From assembly GCA_039034015.1 (NCBI GenBank), contig JBCCBM010000002.1, positions 1-64,000 of the forward strand: DNA of 64,000 bases. The letters are read 5' to 3'. Both the position numbers and the translations under genes were made by a program. The notes beneath the pieces were generated by a model. That model did no database searches. It worked only from the letters and a program-made list of their open reading frames with translations, and was not told the DNA's origin. Numbering within the stretch: position 1 is the stretch's first letter; each line of letters starts with the position of its first letter. The DNA is from Acuticoccus sp039034015 (GTDB taxonomy: Bacteria; Pseudomonadota; Alphaproteobacteria; Rhizobiales; Amorphaceae). Below, piece by piece: positions 17,379 through 25,862 of the stretch.

Positions 17379-17585
17379 AGCGTTTCACGCTCAGGTGGAG
17401 TCATACCGGCGCACCTTTGGATTGACCCATTGTGCGCCGGTAAAGCCCGCGCGGCGCCTGAGCGTCACCCACACGCTGACCAAGTCAAAGACTTGGCGCG
17501 TCGGTATCACCTGAGCGAGAGAAAACGCTCGCAAATCAGAAGGCGCGCATCTTGTCTGCGCCCAAACGGGCGCAGGATGGGCTCG
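17376..17585. repeat. R1 double-hairpin repeat, copy c, split by an R2 insertion
   Basis: The left arm at 17376-17397 (TAGAGCGTTT, then CGCTCAGGTG) pairs with the right arm at 17508-17530 (CACCTGAGCG, then AAAACGCTC). The second hairpin at 17545-17584 has the inner stem CTGCGCCC/GGGCGCAG. The order and spacing match the uninterrupted copy at 51878-51980, but about 110 bases occupy the place of that copy's four-base loop. Confidence 0.8.
17398..17507 (+). repeat. R2 repeat inserted in the R1 loop
   Basis: A segment of about 110 bp with inverted ends: CATACCGGCGCACC on the left, and GCGCGTCGGTAT on the right, which reads ATACCGACGCGC in reverse. Inside are ACCGGCGCAC/GTGCGCCGGT and CCAAGTC/GACTTGG hairpins. 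A second copy in reverse orientation lies at about 38068-38175, sharing segments such as GGGCTTTACCGGCGCACAAT. Confidence 0.78.
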
Positions 17586-17588
17586 GCC

Positions 17589-18314
17589 CTACTGCCGGCG
17601 AGCGGTGGCCGTTGCGGGGGCGCGCACCACGCGCAGCGAAGCGTTTTGGCCGCCTGGCACGCGCACGGTCTGATCGGCGGCGAGGGTGAAAACCTCACCA
17701 TCGATCCTGAGGCGGAACGGGCCATCGGCGTTCACCACAAAGCCCGCCTCCGTCGCCGGGAGGGTCACCCAGCCATCGGTGGCGTTCACGGTGACGGGCG
17801 GCCGCTCGATCACCGGCGGCAGGCCCACCCGCGGCCCGGCATATTGGCTGATCACCGCAAGGCCCGCGATCAGGATGAGGGCGGAGAGGACGGTGCCGGC
17901 AAGGCCCCGCGCTTTGCTGCGGCGGGGGCGGACGGCAACGGAAACCTCGCGCGAGGGGGCAGAGGCGGCAACCGGTGCCGGCGTTGGGGCAAAGTTGGCG
18001 GTGGTGCGGGTGCGCGCGGGGGCGGCATCAGCGGGCCGCACATCCAGGATTGCGGTGCGGGTCGGCGCTTTTGCGGGCGCCTCGGCCGGGCGGTCGAGGA
18101 CAACGGTGCCGTCGTCCGCCGGGGGCCCGCTGGCGGCCGCTGGGGGCGGCTCATCGGGCACTTTGGGCGCGCCGGGGGTGCCGGCGGGAAAGTCAATCCC
18201 GCAGACGGGGCACCGGTAGGCGCCCGCCACAACGGGCTCACCACAGGCCCGGCAACGGAAGAAGGCACGCGAAGCCACCCAAGTCTCCTTCGTCACGTCG
18301 TCGGCGAATGCCAC
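17589..18314 (-). CDS. Zinc-ribbon protein with one membrane helix
   Basis: A 241-residue protein. The N-terminal zinc ribbon has C21-x2-C24 and C35-x2-C38 (RCRACGEP, RCPVCGID). A Pro/Ala-rich linker follows, then one membrane helix at about residues 138-158 (TVLSALILIAGLAVIS) and an extracytoplasmic beta-rich C-terminal domain. It is last in a minus-strand run with the methyltransferase pair and PH-domain pair. Function unknown. Confidence 0.75.
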   Translation of the reverse strand: MAFADDVTKETWVASRAFFRCRACGEPVVAGAYRCPVCGIDFPAGTPGAPKVPDEPPPAAASGPPADDGTVVLDRPAEAPAKAPTRTAILDVRPADAAPARTRTTANFAPTPAPVAASAPSREVSVAVRPRRSKARGLAGTVLSALILIAGLAVISQYAGPRVGLPPVIERPPVTVNATDGWVTLPATEAGFVVNADGPFRLRIDGEVFTLAADQTVRVPGGQNASLRVVRAPATATARRQ

Positions 18315-18329
18315 GCGCCAACCGGCCCG

Positions 18330-18824
18330 TCAATTGCCCGGCACACGCTCCATGATGTGGTAGCGCCCCGGCCGAACGCCACCCGGCAAAGGATGATCCC
18401 GCGCGACGAGGGGAAGGCGAAAGCTCGTCACGACCACGGCATCCGCGCGGGCGATGGCCATGATGGCGGGCGCAAGCCAGGCGGCCACCGCAGCGTTCCC
18501 CGTGGCATCGGCCGAGCCAAGGTCGTTGTGGATGAGGGCGGCCGGGGCGCCAAGCCGGTCGGCGGCGCGGGGCAGGGTGTCGCGAATGTCGCCCATGACC
18601 ATGCGTTCCGGCGGCGGCAACACGTCGATGGCGGAGTGGACGAAATTGTCGAACGCGAAGACCGCGCGATCGGGGAAGAGGGCGGCAAGGTGGTCAAAGG
18701 TGCGGCCGGCGCCGATGCCAAGGTCGATGATCGGGCCGGGGCGATCGGCCACAAGCGCGGCCGCCGCCTCAAGGCAGAGCCGCTGCGCGCGCATGCGCCG
18801 AATAAAACTGTCGAGCCGGCTCAG
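18330..18824 (-). CDS. SAM-dependent methyltransferase, Methyltransf_17-like (paralogue 2)
   Basis: A methyltransferase of about 164 residues with the AdoMet-binding motif IIDLGIGAGRTFDHL and the following acidic loop FAFDN. The only ATG (18794) would remove the segment SRLDSFIRR, which is shared with the upstream paralogue and, as recalled, forms the family N-terminus. The codon at the expected start is CTG at 18824, overlapping the upstream stop as CTGA. I therefore place the start there, with ATG 18794 as the conservative alternative. The methyl acceptor is unknown. Confidence 0.75.
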   Translation of the reverse strand: MSRLDSFIRRMRAQRLCLEAAAALVADRPGPIIDLGIGAGRTFDHLAALFPDRAVFAFDNFVHSAIDVLPPPERMVMGDIRDTLPRAADRLGAPAALIHNDLGSADATGNAAVAAWLAPAIMAIARADAVVVTSFRLPLVARDHPLPGGVRPGRYHIMERVPGN

Positions 18825-19324
18825 CGCGCCTTCTCGTACAGCCAGTAGCGCCCGCGCTCCGCATCGGCGGACCGTGCGTGTTCGAAAAAGCCGTCCAGCG
18901 CCAGGGCAATGCCGGTGGCGACAAAGCCGCCGGGGGCGGTATGCTCGGCAATGAGGGGGGCAAGCCAGGCGGCCTTGGCAAGGTCGGCCGTCGGGTCACC
19001 GGTGCCAAGGTCGCAATGGATGAGGGCGGCTTGGCGCTTCACCCGCGGGCCGCAGAAGGCGAGCGTGTCACGAATGTCGCCGATGATCATGTGCTCGCCA
19101 TCGGGGATGGAGGCGGGGTGCGCGGTGACGGAGCGGTCGAACACGAAAATTTCGCGCTCGGGCAAAATTTCGCGCAGGTGATCGAACGTGCGCCCGTTGC
19201 CAAGGCCAAGCTCGAGCACCGGGCCATCGATGGCCGCAATGCGCGTGGCGACATCTTCCAAAAAGTGTTTTTGCGCCGTCATCCTGGCGATGAAAACGTC
19301 GAGACGGCTGATCCGGCGGCTCAT
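18821..19324 (-). CDS. SAM-dependent methyltransferase, Methyltransf_17-like (paralogue 1)
   Basis: A 167-residue protein with the AdoMet motif VLELGLGNGRTFDHL, the acidic loop VFDRSV, and HMIIGDIRDTL. It is clearly related to the next gene, sharing the SRLDxFIxRMxAQ start and the GDIRDTL and DLGxxD blocks, so the two arose by tandem duplication. The acceptor is unknown. The gene lies 10 bases after a PH-domain gene on the same strand. Confidence 0.84.
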   Translation of the reverse strand: MSRRISRLDVFIARMTAQKHFLEDVATRIAAIDGPVLELGLGNGRTFDHLREILPEREIFVFDRSVTAHPASIPDGEHMIIGDIRDTLAFCGPRVKRQAALIHCDLGTGDPTADLAKAAWLAPLIAEHTAPGGFVATGIALALDGFFEHARSADAERGRYWLYEKAR

Positions 19325-19334
19325 GGCGTCACGA

Positions 19335-19715
19335 TCACGGCCGGAGCGCGCCCCGCAGGCGTTCCGGGTCCGGCATGCCGCCCACCTGGAGTTCGGGGGA
19401 GTCGCCCGCGGTGTAGACCTTCAAGATGCCGCAGTTGAAGATGCGGTCAACGAAGGATTGATCGATCTGCACCGTGCGGATCGACGAGAGTTCGATCTCA
19501 AGCCGCTCTTTGGCAAAGACGCCGCGGGAGAGGATCACCCGTTCATCGCCCACGGTGAGCCGGGTGCAGCGGGTCTGGATGGTCCACCAGACCAGCCACA
19601 GCGCGCCAACCACCACGGGGATGAGGAGGACGGCCAGCATGAACCGGCCAGGCTCATCGGCAAACATTTTGGGATGCTCTTGGTAGATAATGTTGGAGAT
19701 GGCCGTGTCGCTCAT
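19335..19715 (-). CDS. PH-domain membrane protein (bPH_2/DUF304), paralogue 2
   Basis: A 126-residue protein. A conserved opening (YQEHPKMFADEPGRF) precedes one or two membrane helices (about residues 25-45), followed by a bacterial PH-like domain with RTVQIDQSFVDRIFNCGILK. Members are membrane-bound with no established role. It is about 60 percent identical by eye to the gene just upstream, so this is a tandem duplication. Confidence 0.82.
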   Translation of the reverse strand: MSDTAISNIIYQEHPKMFADEPGRFMLAVLLIPVVVGALWLVWWTIQTRCTRLTVGDERVILSRGVFAKERLEIELSSIRTVQIDQSFVDRIFNCGILKVYTAGDSPELQVGGMPDPERLRGALRP

Positions 19716-19768
19716 CCGCGGATCCTCTCAAGTGACGGTGGTTGAAACGCAGCGACGGGGCGCTTCGT

Positions 19769-20143
19769 TCAAACGCCGCGGGCCTGGCGCATCACGGTGC
19801 GCAGGCGCGAAGGGTCCGGCAGGCCGCCCTGCTCGATGTCGGGCTCATCACCCGCGGTGAAGACTTTGAGGATGCCGCAGTTGAAGATGCGGTCCACGAA
19901 CGTTTGGTCGACGCGCACGGTGCGGATGGAGGTCATCTCCACCTCGATGTTTTCTTTGTTGAAAACGCCGCGGCGCAGGGTCACGCGCTCATCGTCGACG
20001 GTGACGATGGTGGAGCGGTTCACAATGTACCACCAGCCCAACCAAAAGATGCCGACCACGAACGGGACAAGCAGGCACGCCAGGATGAATTTTCCCGGTT
20101 CGTCCGCAAACATGGTGGGGTGTTCTTTGTAAAGTGGTGTCAT
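19769..20143 (-). CDS. PH-domain membrane protein (bPH_2/DUF304), paralogue 1
   Basis: A 124-residue paralogue of the preceding entry. It has the same YKEHPTMFADEPGKF opening, hydrophobic segment and FVDRIFNCGILKVFTAGDEP block. The two genes are 53 bases apart and co-oriented, and they head the run that continues into the methyltransferase pair. Whether the two proteins form heteromers is unknown. Confidence 0.82.
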   Translation of the reverse strand: MTPLYKEHPTMFADEPGKFILACLLVPFVVGIFWLGWWYIVNRSTIVTVDDERVTLRRGVFNKENIEVEMTSIRTVRVDQTFVDRIFNCGILKVFTAGDEPDIEQGGLPDPSRLRTVMRQARGV

Positions 20144-20246
20144 GGGGTGTGTCTCTTCCGAACGCGCAACGTGTGACCCGTGCTATTTCGCATATACGGG
20201 TCTTTTCCCCGTCAGGCCACCCGCGGTCTGTTCGGGGCGCGCGCGG

Positions 20247-20507
20247 TCAGTGGAATTTTGTGAGCGTCACCAGGCGCACGTCGGCCGGTGCGATCAATCG
20301 CTTGCACATCACGTTGACGGAGTGGAGCGGGCCTTCAATCTCGTCGCGCCAAAATTCTAAGAAGCGGCCCAGGACGGGGAAGTCGGGCGCCTGGTCATAG
20401 TCCTGCCACACGTAGCTTTGCAGGACGGCCGGATAGTCCGGCAGGCGGTACAAGATTTCAGCCGTGGTGAGGCTGAAACCCTGCAGTTGCTTCTGAAGAT
20501 CACTCAT
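20247..20507 (-). CDS. usg: Usg family protein
   Basis: An 86-residue protein recognised by FSLTTAEILYRLPDYPAVLQ followed by VWQDYDQAPDFPVL. The name comes from an ORF near trp genes in Caulobacter, but the family's function is not established, and no trp gene is present here. It lies about 100 bases upstream of the PH-domain pair on the same strand. Confidence 0.88.
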   Translation of the reverse strand: MSDLQKQLQGFSLTTAEILYRLPDYPAVLQSYVWQDYDQAPDFPVLGRFLEFWRDEIEGPLHSVNVMCKRLIAPADVRLVTLTKFH

Positions 20508-20870
20508 AGTGCCACCCCAAAATCAACGCGTCTTAGCGGGAGTTTGGCACAATAAAAGCTGTTGGCAAGCCGGCAAAGCACCCTTTTCGCAACCTTTAGA
20601 CCAGTTTGGCTGGCAGCCTTTGGGGGTGAGTGCTAGTGAATGACCGTCCCGCACAAAGATGAAGCGGCGGCCGCCGCCGCGACTGGCAGCGTGTTTGTTT
20701 TGTGGGCAATGGGGAGGACGTCTCGGCGCAACCCGGGTGCGATCGGTCGGCAAAACAAGGCATCCAGATTGCAAAGGTGACATGCATGCGCTCCACCGTT
20801 GGCAATTGCCTGTGTCGGCGTTTACGGTGCCGCCGCGCGTGACCCTTCCACTGTCGAACGTCCGGCCTCA
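20508..20870. other. Intergenic region between divergent genes
   Basis: A stretch of 363 bases, visibly richer in A/T than the surroundings, between usg (minus) and the TIM-barrel gene (plus). It must hold the promoters of both. No convincing coding frame, tRNA or repeat was found. The open frames that cross it lack family similarity. Confidence 0.5.
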
Positions 20871-21719
20871 ATGCTTCGATTTGCCTACAACACCATCGGG
20901 TGTGCCAACCATCGCCTTGATGACGCTTTGGAACTTATCGCCGAGGCCGGTTATCAAGGTGTCGTCCTGACCCTCGACGTCCACCACATGAACCCCTTTG
21001 CTGACGGCTGGGAGGCGGTGGCCGAGGCCCTCAAAGCCCGCCTTGAAGCGGCCGACCTTGCCGTCACCGTCGACACCGGCTCACGCTTTCTGCTCGACCC
21101 GCGTGATCGCCTGCAGCCCACCCTGTTGAGCGCGACGGAAGAGGCGCGGGCGGAGCGGATCGACTATCTCGGCCGGGCCATAAAGGTGTGCAAGATTTTG
21201 GGCGGGGAGGCGGTCGTCTTCACCGCCGGGCGGGCCAAGCGCAACGTCAGCCAAGCCAACGCCGGCGTCTGGCTGCTCGACGGGCTGAAGCAGGTGGCCG
21301 ACATGGCGGCTGAGGCGGGCGTCACCGCAGCGCTGGAGCCGGAGCCTGGCCACATTGTCGGCTCCCTCGATGATTTCACGCTGGTGCGCGAAACGCTGAA
21401 ACAAATGACCGATGCGCCGCTGCGCCTCGCGGTGGATGCGGGCCACGTGATGATGTCGGGCGAGCGCGCGCCCCACCAGGCCGTCAAAGAGTTCGCGCCC
21501 GTTCTCTCCGCCGTTGCGGTGGCGGACATGCGCCAGGGCGTCCACGCCCACCTGCCGCTCGGCGAGGGCGACCTTGATGTGACCTCCGTCCTGGCGGCCC
21601 TGCGCCAGGCAAGCTACGACGGGCTCGTCAGCGTGAAACTCCCGCGCGACAGTTATCGCGCCGACGATCTCATCCCCCGCTCCATTGACTGGCTGATCGA
21701 AAACGTCCCCAGCGACTGA
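20871..21719 (+). CDS. Sugar phosphate isomerase/epimerase-like TIM-barrel protein
   Basis: A 282-residue protein of the xylose-isomerase-like TIM-barrel family. It starts at MLRFAYNTIGCANHRLDD, with LTLDVHHMNPF, a metal-binding glutamate in AALEPEPGHIV, and LAVDAGHVMMS in late strands. Family members bind a divalent metal and isomerise sugars or related compounds; the substrate is not known. An upstream ATG at 20799 is less likely because the conserved fold begins at 20871. Confidence 0.8.
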   Translation: MLRFAYNTIGCANHRLDDALELIAEAGYQGVVLTLDVHHMNPFADGWEAVAEALKARLEAADLAVTVDTGSRFLLDPRDRLQPTLLSATEEARAERIDYLGRAIKVCKILGGEAVVFTAGRAKRNVSQANAGVWLLDGLKQVADMAAEAGVTAALEPEPGHIVGSLDDFTLVRETLKQMTDAPLRLAVDAGHVMMSGERAPHQAVKEFAPVLSAVAVADMRQGVHAHLPLGEGDLDVTSVLAALRQASYDGLVSVKLPRDSYRADDLIPRSIDWLIENVPSD

Positions 21720-21720
21720 G

Positions 21721-21766
21721 CGGCCGCCTCAACGCCCGGCCGCCTCAACGCCCGGCCGCCTAACGC
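21721..21766. repeat. Tandem repeat, 16-bp unit
   Basis: CGGCCGCCTCAACGCC occurs at 21721-21736 and 21737-21752. A third, shortened copy (CGGCCGCCTAACGC) follows, in which a two-base loss produces the TAG stop of the minus-strand gene at 21760. It lies at a convergent junction. Confidence 0.8.
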
Positions 21767-22851
21767 ATCGTGCAAAGCTGCGTGATGCCGTCCGCGCACA
21801 CCGGGACGGACGATGTGCGGGCCATCGCCTGGTCGAGCCGCCGGCGAAGGTCGCCCGGCGCAATCGGCAGCGCAAACCGCTCATCCAGCGCAAAGGCGTC
21901 CACCGCCGCATCCACCTCAGCGGCCGACGGCTGCGCGCCCTCCAGATAGGCGAGCGAGGTGAGCGCTTCGACCACCGGCCCATCGTTCACCCAGCGCGCC
22001 TCTGCGCGGGCGGTGGGTTCGCCCACAACCCGTGCTTCCCGCGCCGGCAGGGAAGCGGGCGAGGGTTCTAGCGCCGCAACCGTCGTCTCGGGCTGGGGCG
22101 CTTCGGGGGTTGCGAGCGGCTCTTGATCGGCCACAGGCACGTTCTGCGCGTCGGCCACAGGCGCGACCTGCGCGTTCGCCAAAGGCGCGCTGTCCGCCTC
22201 GCTGAGCGCAGGGATGGTGACGGGCGCGGGCACAAGGTCCAGCGGTCCAGTCTCCGATGGATCAAGATCAGATGGATCCAGCGGCGTGCCGATGGTGGCG
22301 ACCGGCGGAAGCTCGGCGGAGGCGATGGCTGCCGGCGTTTGCGTGTCCTGTGTGGTGAGCGCGGCAACCACCTGCGCGCGGGGCGCGGGGCGGGGCACAG
22401 GCGGGGGCGCTGCAGAGAAGGTGGGCGTGTCATTGCCATAAAGCGGCTCGCTGGCGGCGCGGGGCGCAATGCCCACATCAATGGGGCCCTCTTGGGAGAG
22501 CACCAGCTCAGGCTCCACAATCACCCAGGCGCGGCCATCGGTGCGGCGACAGCGAAAGCCATCGACGGCGATGCGGCTCGTTTCGCCAAAAAGGTCAATC
22601 CGGTAGCCGCGGCAGGGGCGTTGGCCAGGGCGCCGCACCATCGCATAGGGGCGCACCGCAACCCGCCGTCCGCTGGGCAGCGCAAAGCGGCTCACATCGT
22701 TGGGCTCGGCAAAGTCCAAAATTGTGGAAAGACGCGCCTCAATGGCCCGGCGCTCGGCCGGGCTGAGCGGCAAGGCGGTCTGAAAACTCTGCGCCATGGC
22801 CGGGCCAAGGCCCACCACAGCCAAGATGGCGACAGCGATTGAGCAACGCAT
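21760..22851 (-). CDS. Secreted protein of unknown function
   Basis: A 363-residue protein with a signal peptide (MRCSIAVAILAVVGLGPAMA). The N-terminal domain (about 25-130) contains a conserved-looking cysteine pair (PCRGYRID and FRCRRTDGRAWV). A long Pro/Ala/Thr-rich low-complexity region (about 150-270) comes next, then a C-terminal helical part ending with two cysteines (PVCADGITQLC). The start is placed at 22851, five codons inside the longer frame, to match the signal peptide. No family recognised. Confidence 0.7.
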   Translation of the reverse strand: MRCSIAVAILAVVGLGPAMAQSFQTALPLSPAERRAIEARLSTILDFAEPNDVSRFALPSGRRVAVRPYAMVRRPGQRPCRGYRIDLFGETSRIAVDGFRCRRTDGRAWVIVEPELVLSQEGPIDVGIAPRAASEPLYGNDTPTFSAAPPPVPRPAPRAQVVAALTTQDTQTPAAIASAELPPVATIGTPLDPSDLDPSETGPLDLVPAPVTIPALSEADSAPLANAQVAPVADAQNVPVADQEPLATPEAPQPETTVAALEPSPASLPAREARVVGEPTARAEARWVNDGPVVEALTSLAYLEGAQPSAAEVDAAVDAFALDERFALPIAPGDLRRRLDQAMARTSSVPVCADGITQLCTMR

Positions 22852-22911
22852 CGAAAACACCTCCACACGGCTCCCCCTACAGGCGCACGGCTGACAGCGG
22901 GCTGAACAGCC

Positions 22912-24315
22912 TCAGACGGCGCGTGTGAGCGGCGAACATTCGCGCTTCAGCGTCGTGCCGGAGCCTTTCTCCCCTTGCAAGACCCCATCGGCCACCATCA
23001 CCCGTCCGCGCAGGATCACGGTTCCCGGCCACGCCCCCACCCGGCGCCCCTCATAGGGCGAATAATCGGACCCATCATGAAGGTCGTCGTGGGCAATCAC
23101 CCGCGCCCCGCGCTCCCAAATCACAAGGTCCGCATCGCTCCCGATGGCGATCGTGCCCTTCTTGGGATGGAGGCCATAGGTTTTGGCGTGGTTGGTGGCC
23201 GTCAGCGCCACGAACTCATTGATGGTGATGCGCCCCGTCAAAACCCCTTCGGTAAAGAGAATGGGAAGGCGACATTCAACGCCTGGAATGCCGTTGGGGA
23301 TGGCGCGAAAGTCGGCGCGGCCTTTGGGGTTTAATTTGCCGCGCTCGTCGGCGTAGCGGAACGGGCAGTGGTCGGAGGAGAAAAGGTCAAAGCTGCCGCG
23401 TTCGATGCCCGACCAGATGTTTTTATGTTCCGACGCATCGCGCGGCGGGGGCGAGCAGACGAACTTTGCGCCCTCCCAATCCATGCCCTCAAGGTCGGCC
23501 TCGGTGAGGGTGATGTACTGGGTGCACGTCTCGGCAACAACGCGCCGGCCGCGGGAGCGCGCCCGTTCAATCTCGCGCATCGCCGCCCCGTTGGAGACGT
23601 GGACGATCACCACCGGCACATCCACCACCTCCGCCAGCGAAATGGCGCGGTGGGTGGCCTCCCGCTCGGCCACCACCGGGCGGGTGAGGGCGTGGGAGAC
23701 CGGCTCCAGCCGGCTGTCGGCGGCAAATTTTTCGCACAGGAAGCGGATCGCGTCTTCGTTCTCGCAGTGCACCATCATGAGGGCGCCGGTGCGCTGGGCC
23801 ACATCCATGGTGGCCAAAATTTCCGCATCGTTCAGCCGCAGCATCTCGTAGGTCATGAAGACTTTGAAGGAGGTGTATCCGTCGGCGACCGCCGCCGGCA
23901 GCTCCTGGCCCAGCACCTGGCGCGTGGGGTCGGAAATGATGAGGTGGAAGGCCACATCGCAGTGGAGTTCACCCTCTGCCTTTGCCTCATAATCGGTGAG
24001 CGCCTGGCGCAGGCTCTCGCCCCGCTCCTGCATGCAAAAGGGCATGATTGTGGTGTTGCCGCCATGGATGGCCGACAGGGTGCCTGAGGCAAAATCGTCG
24101 GCCATTTCAATGCCCTCACCCGAGGGCTGTGAAATGTGCACATGGCTGTCGATGCCGCCTGGCAAAACGTCGCGCCCGGCGGCGTCAATCGTTTCGGCCG
24201 CCTCGCCGAGTGCTGTGCCAAGGGCGGTGATGGTCCCATCCTTGATGCCGATATCGGTGTCAAAGGTGTCGGCGGCGGTGGAGACGCGCGCGTTCGTAAT
24301 CTTGAGGTCAAACAT
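22912..24315 (-). CDS. hydA: Dihydropyrimidinase/D-hydantoinase-like cyclic amidohydrolase
   Basis: A 467-residue amidohydrolase. All expected metal ligands are visible: H58 and H60 (DSHVHI), the carboxylated lysine K151 (SFKVFM), H183 (VHCEN), H239 (VHVSN) and D315 (SSDHCPF). It should open cyclic diamides such as dihydropyrimidines or hydantoins. The start overlaps the stop of the preceding dehydrogenase gene by one base (TGATG), so the two are translationally coupled. No N-carbamoyl-amidase gene is adjacent. Confidence 0.9.
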   Translation of the reverse strand: MFDLKITNARVSTAADTFDTDIGIKDGTITALGTALGEAAETIDAAGRDVLPGGIDSHVHISQPSGEGIEMADDFASGTLSAIHGGNTTIMPFCMQERGESLRQALTDYEAKAEGELHCDVAFHLIISDPTRQVLGQELPAAVADGYTSFKVFMTYEMLRLNDAEILATMDVAQRTGALMMVHCENEDAIRFLCEKFAADSRLEPVSHALTRPVVAEREATHRAISLAEVVDVPVVIVHVSNGAAMREIERARSRGRRVVAETCTQYITLTEADLEGMDWEGAKFVCSPPPRDASEHKNIWSGIERGSFDLFSSDHCPFRYADERGKLNPKGRADFRAIPNGIPGVECRLPILFTEGVLTGRITINEFVALTATNHAKTYGLHPKKGTIAIGSDADLVIWERGARVIAHDDLHDGSDYSPYEGRRVGAWPGTVILRGRVMVADGVLQGEKGSGTTLKRECSPLTRAV

Positions 24316-25256
24316 CAGTAGCCCCGTGCGCGATCGACAGTGTTTTGCAGGGTGCCATCGCTTTCAAAGGTTGCCATTTGCTGGGTGACGTAGGTGGAGA
24401 CCGTGCGCGGATCGCTGACGGCCGAGCAGTGAGGCGTGATGACGCAGTTGGGTGCATCCCACAGCGGATGGTCGACGGGGAGCGGCTCTTCCTCAAACAC
24501 ATCAAGGCTCGCGCCAATCAGCGTCCCGTCCCGCAGCGCTGCCAAAACGTCCATCTCGTTTTGCAGCCCGCCGCGGCCCGCGTTGATGAGGACGGGTCCG
24601 CCCAGCGCCCCATCCTGCGCCAGGCGCGACAGGAGCGCGGCGTTGACGATGTGCCGCGTGTCGGGCGTCAGCGGCAAGAGCACCACCAGAATGTCGGTGG
24701 TGGTGAGGAACGGGTCGAGGCCCTCCGCGCCCACACGGAGCGTCACGTCGGCGGGTTTTTCAGACCGCGACCAGGCCTTCACATCAAACCCGAGGGTGAG
24801 GAGCGCGTTGGCCGCATGCTGCGCCAAAACGCCGTAGCCCAGAAAGCCGACGCGCACCTCCCACGCGATGGGCTGCTCCCGCTCGCGCCACTGCCGCACC
24901 TCCTGCTGTTTCAAATATTTGAGCGTTTGGCGGTGGTGGGTCAGCACCTGCAGGGTGACCCACTCGGTCATGCGCTCGGTGAGGTTGTCATCCACCAGGC
25001 GCACCAGCGGCACATCCGGAAGGTCAGGGTCGGAGAGCACCGCATCAACGCCCGCGCCAAGGTTAAAGATGACCTCAAGGTTGGGGAGCGCGCGCAAAAG
25101 GCCCTGGGGCGGTTTCCAGGTGAGGGCGTAGCGAATGTCTTTGGGGTCATAGGCGTCGACGCCGTGCTGCACGAAGGTGCGCGCGGGGTCAGCGGTGCGG
25201 AACGCCTTCATCCAGGCGGCCGAACTCCAATTGGCGGTGGTGAGGAGGGCTGTCAT
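24315..25256 (-). CDS. D-2-hydroxyacid dehydrogenase, glyoxylate/hydroxypyruvate reductase A type
   Basis: A 313-residue NAD(P)-dependent reductase. Seen are the nucleotide-binding turn VGFLGYGVLAQHAANALLTL, the arginine motif INAGRGGLQNE, a glutamate in DVFEEEPLP, and the catalytic histidine in VITPHCSA. It most resembles GhrA, which reduces glyoxylate and hydroxypyruvate. The start at ATG 25256 is unambiguous; longer frames run over the divergent def gene. Confidence 0.88.
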   Translation of the reverse strand: MTALLTTANWSSAAWMKAFRTADPARTFVQHGVDAYDPKDIRYALTWKPPQGLLRALPNLEVIFNLGAGVDAVLSDPDLPDVPLVRLVDDNLTERMTEWVTLQVLTHHRQTLKYLKQQEVRQWREREQPIAWEVRVGFLGYGVLAQHAANALLTLGFDVKAWSRSEKPADVTLRVGAEGLDPFLTTTDILVVLLPLTPDTRHIVNAALLSRLAQDGALGGPVLINAGRGGLQNEMDVLAALRDGTLIGASLDVFEEEPLPVDHPLWDAPNCVITPHCSAVSDPRTVSTYVTQQMATFESDGTLQNTVDRARGY

Positions 25257-25349
25257 GGCGCGGCGTCCTGGTTTGCGGCGCCAGGGTAGGGGTCCTGAGG
25301 CGCCGTTGACAACGTTGACGCTGGCAAGGGCCGGCCGTACCACCGCGCC

Positions 25350-25859
25350 ATGGCTCTGCGTGATATTTTGATCTTGCCCGACCCCGTGCTTCGAAAGGTC
25401 TCGGCCCCTGTGGCCGATGTGAGCGATGGCGTGCGCGCCCTTGCCAAGGACATGCTGGAGACGATGTACGACGCCCCCGGCATCGGCCTTGCCGCCCCCC
25501 AGGTGGGCGTGTTGGAGCGGGTTGTGGTGTGCGACATTGCCCAGCGCGAGGGGGAAACGGGCGCGCCGATGGTGCTCATCAACCCCGTCATCGAGGCCGC
25601 CTCCGACGAAATGAGCGTTTACGAAGAGGGCTGCCTCTCCATCCCCGATTACACCGAGGACGTGACGCGGCCCACCGCCGTGCGCGTTGCCTATCTTGAC
25701 GAAAATGGGGATCCGCGCACCGTCGAGGCGGACGGCCTTTTGGCCACCTGCCTGCAGCATGAGATTGACCATCTGAACGGTGTTTTGTTCATCGACCACA
25801 TTTCGCGGCTGAAGCGCCAGATGGTGACGAAGCGTTTTGCCAAGGCGGCGAAGGCGTAA
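25350..25859 (+). CDS. def: Peptide deformylase
   Basis: A 169-residue metalloenzyme that removes the N-formyl group from nascent proteins. All three family motifs are intact: GIGLAAPQVG (44-53), EGCLSIPD with the metal ligand C95, and QHEIDHLNG with H137, E138 and H141. It is followed three bases later by fmt, the usual partner that adds the formyl group to initiator tRNA. Confidence 0.97.
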   Translation: MALRDILILPDPVLRKVSAPVADVSDGVRALAKDMLETMYDAPGIGLAAPQVGVLERVVVCDIAQREGETGAPMVLINPVIEAASDEMSVYEEGCLSIPDYTEDVTRPTAVRVAYLDENGDPRTVEADGLLATCLQHEIDHLNGVLFIDHISRLKRQMVTKRFAKAAKA

Positions 25860-25862
25860 ATC

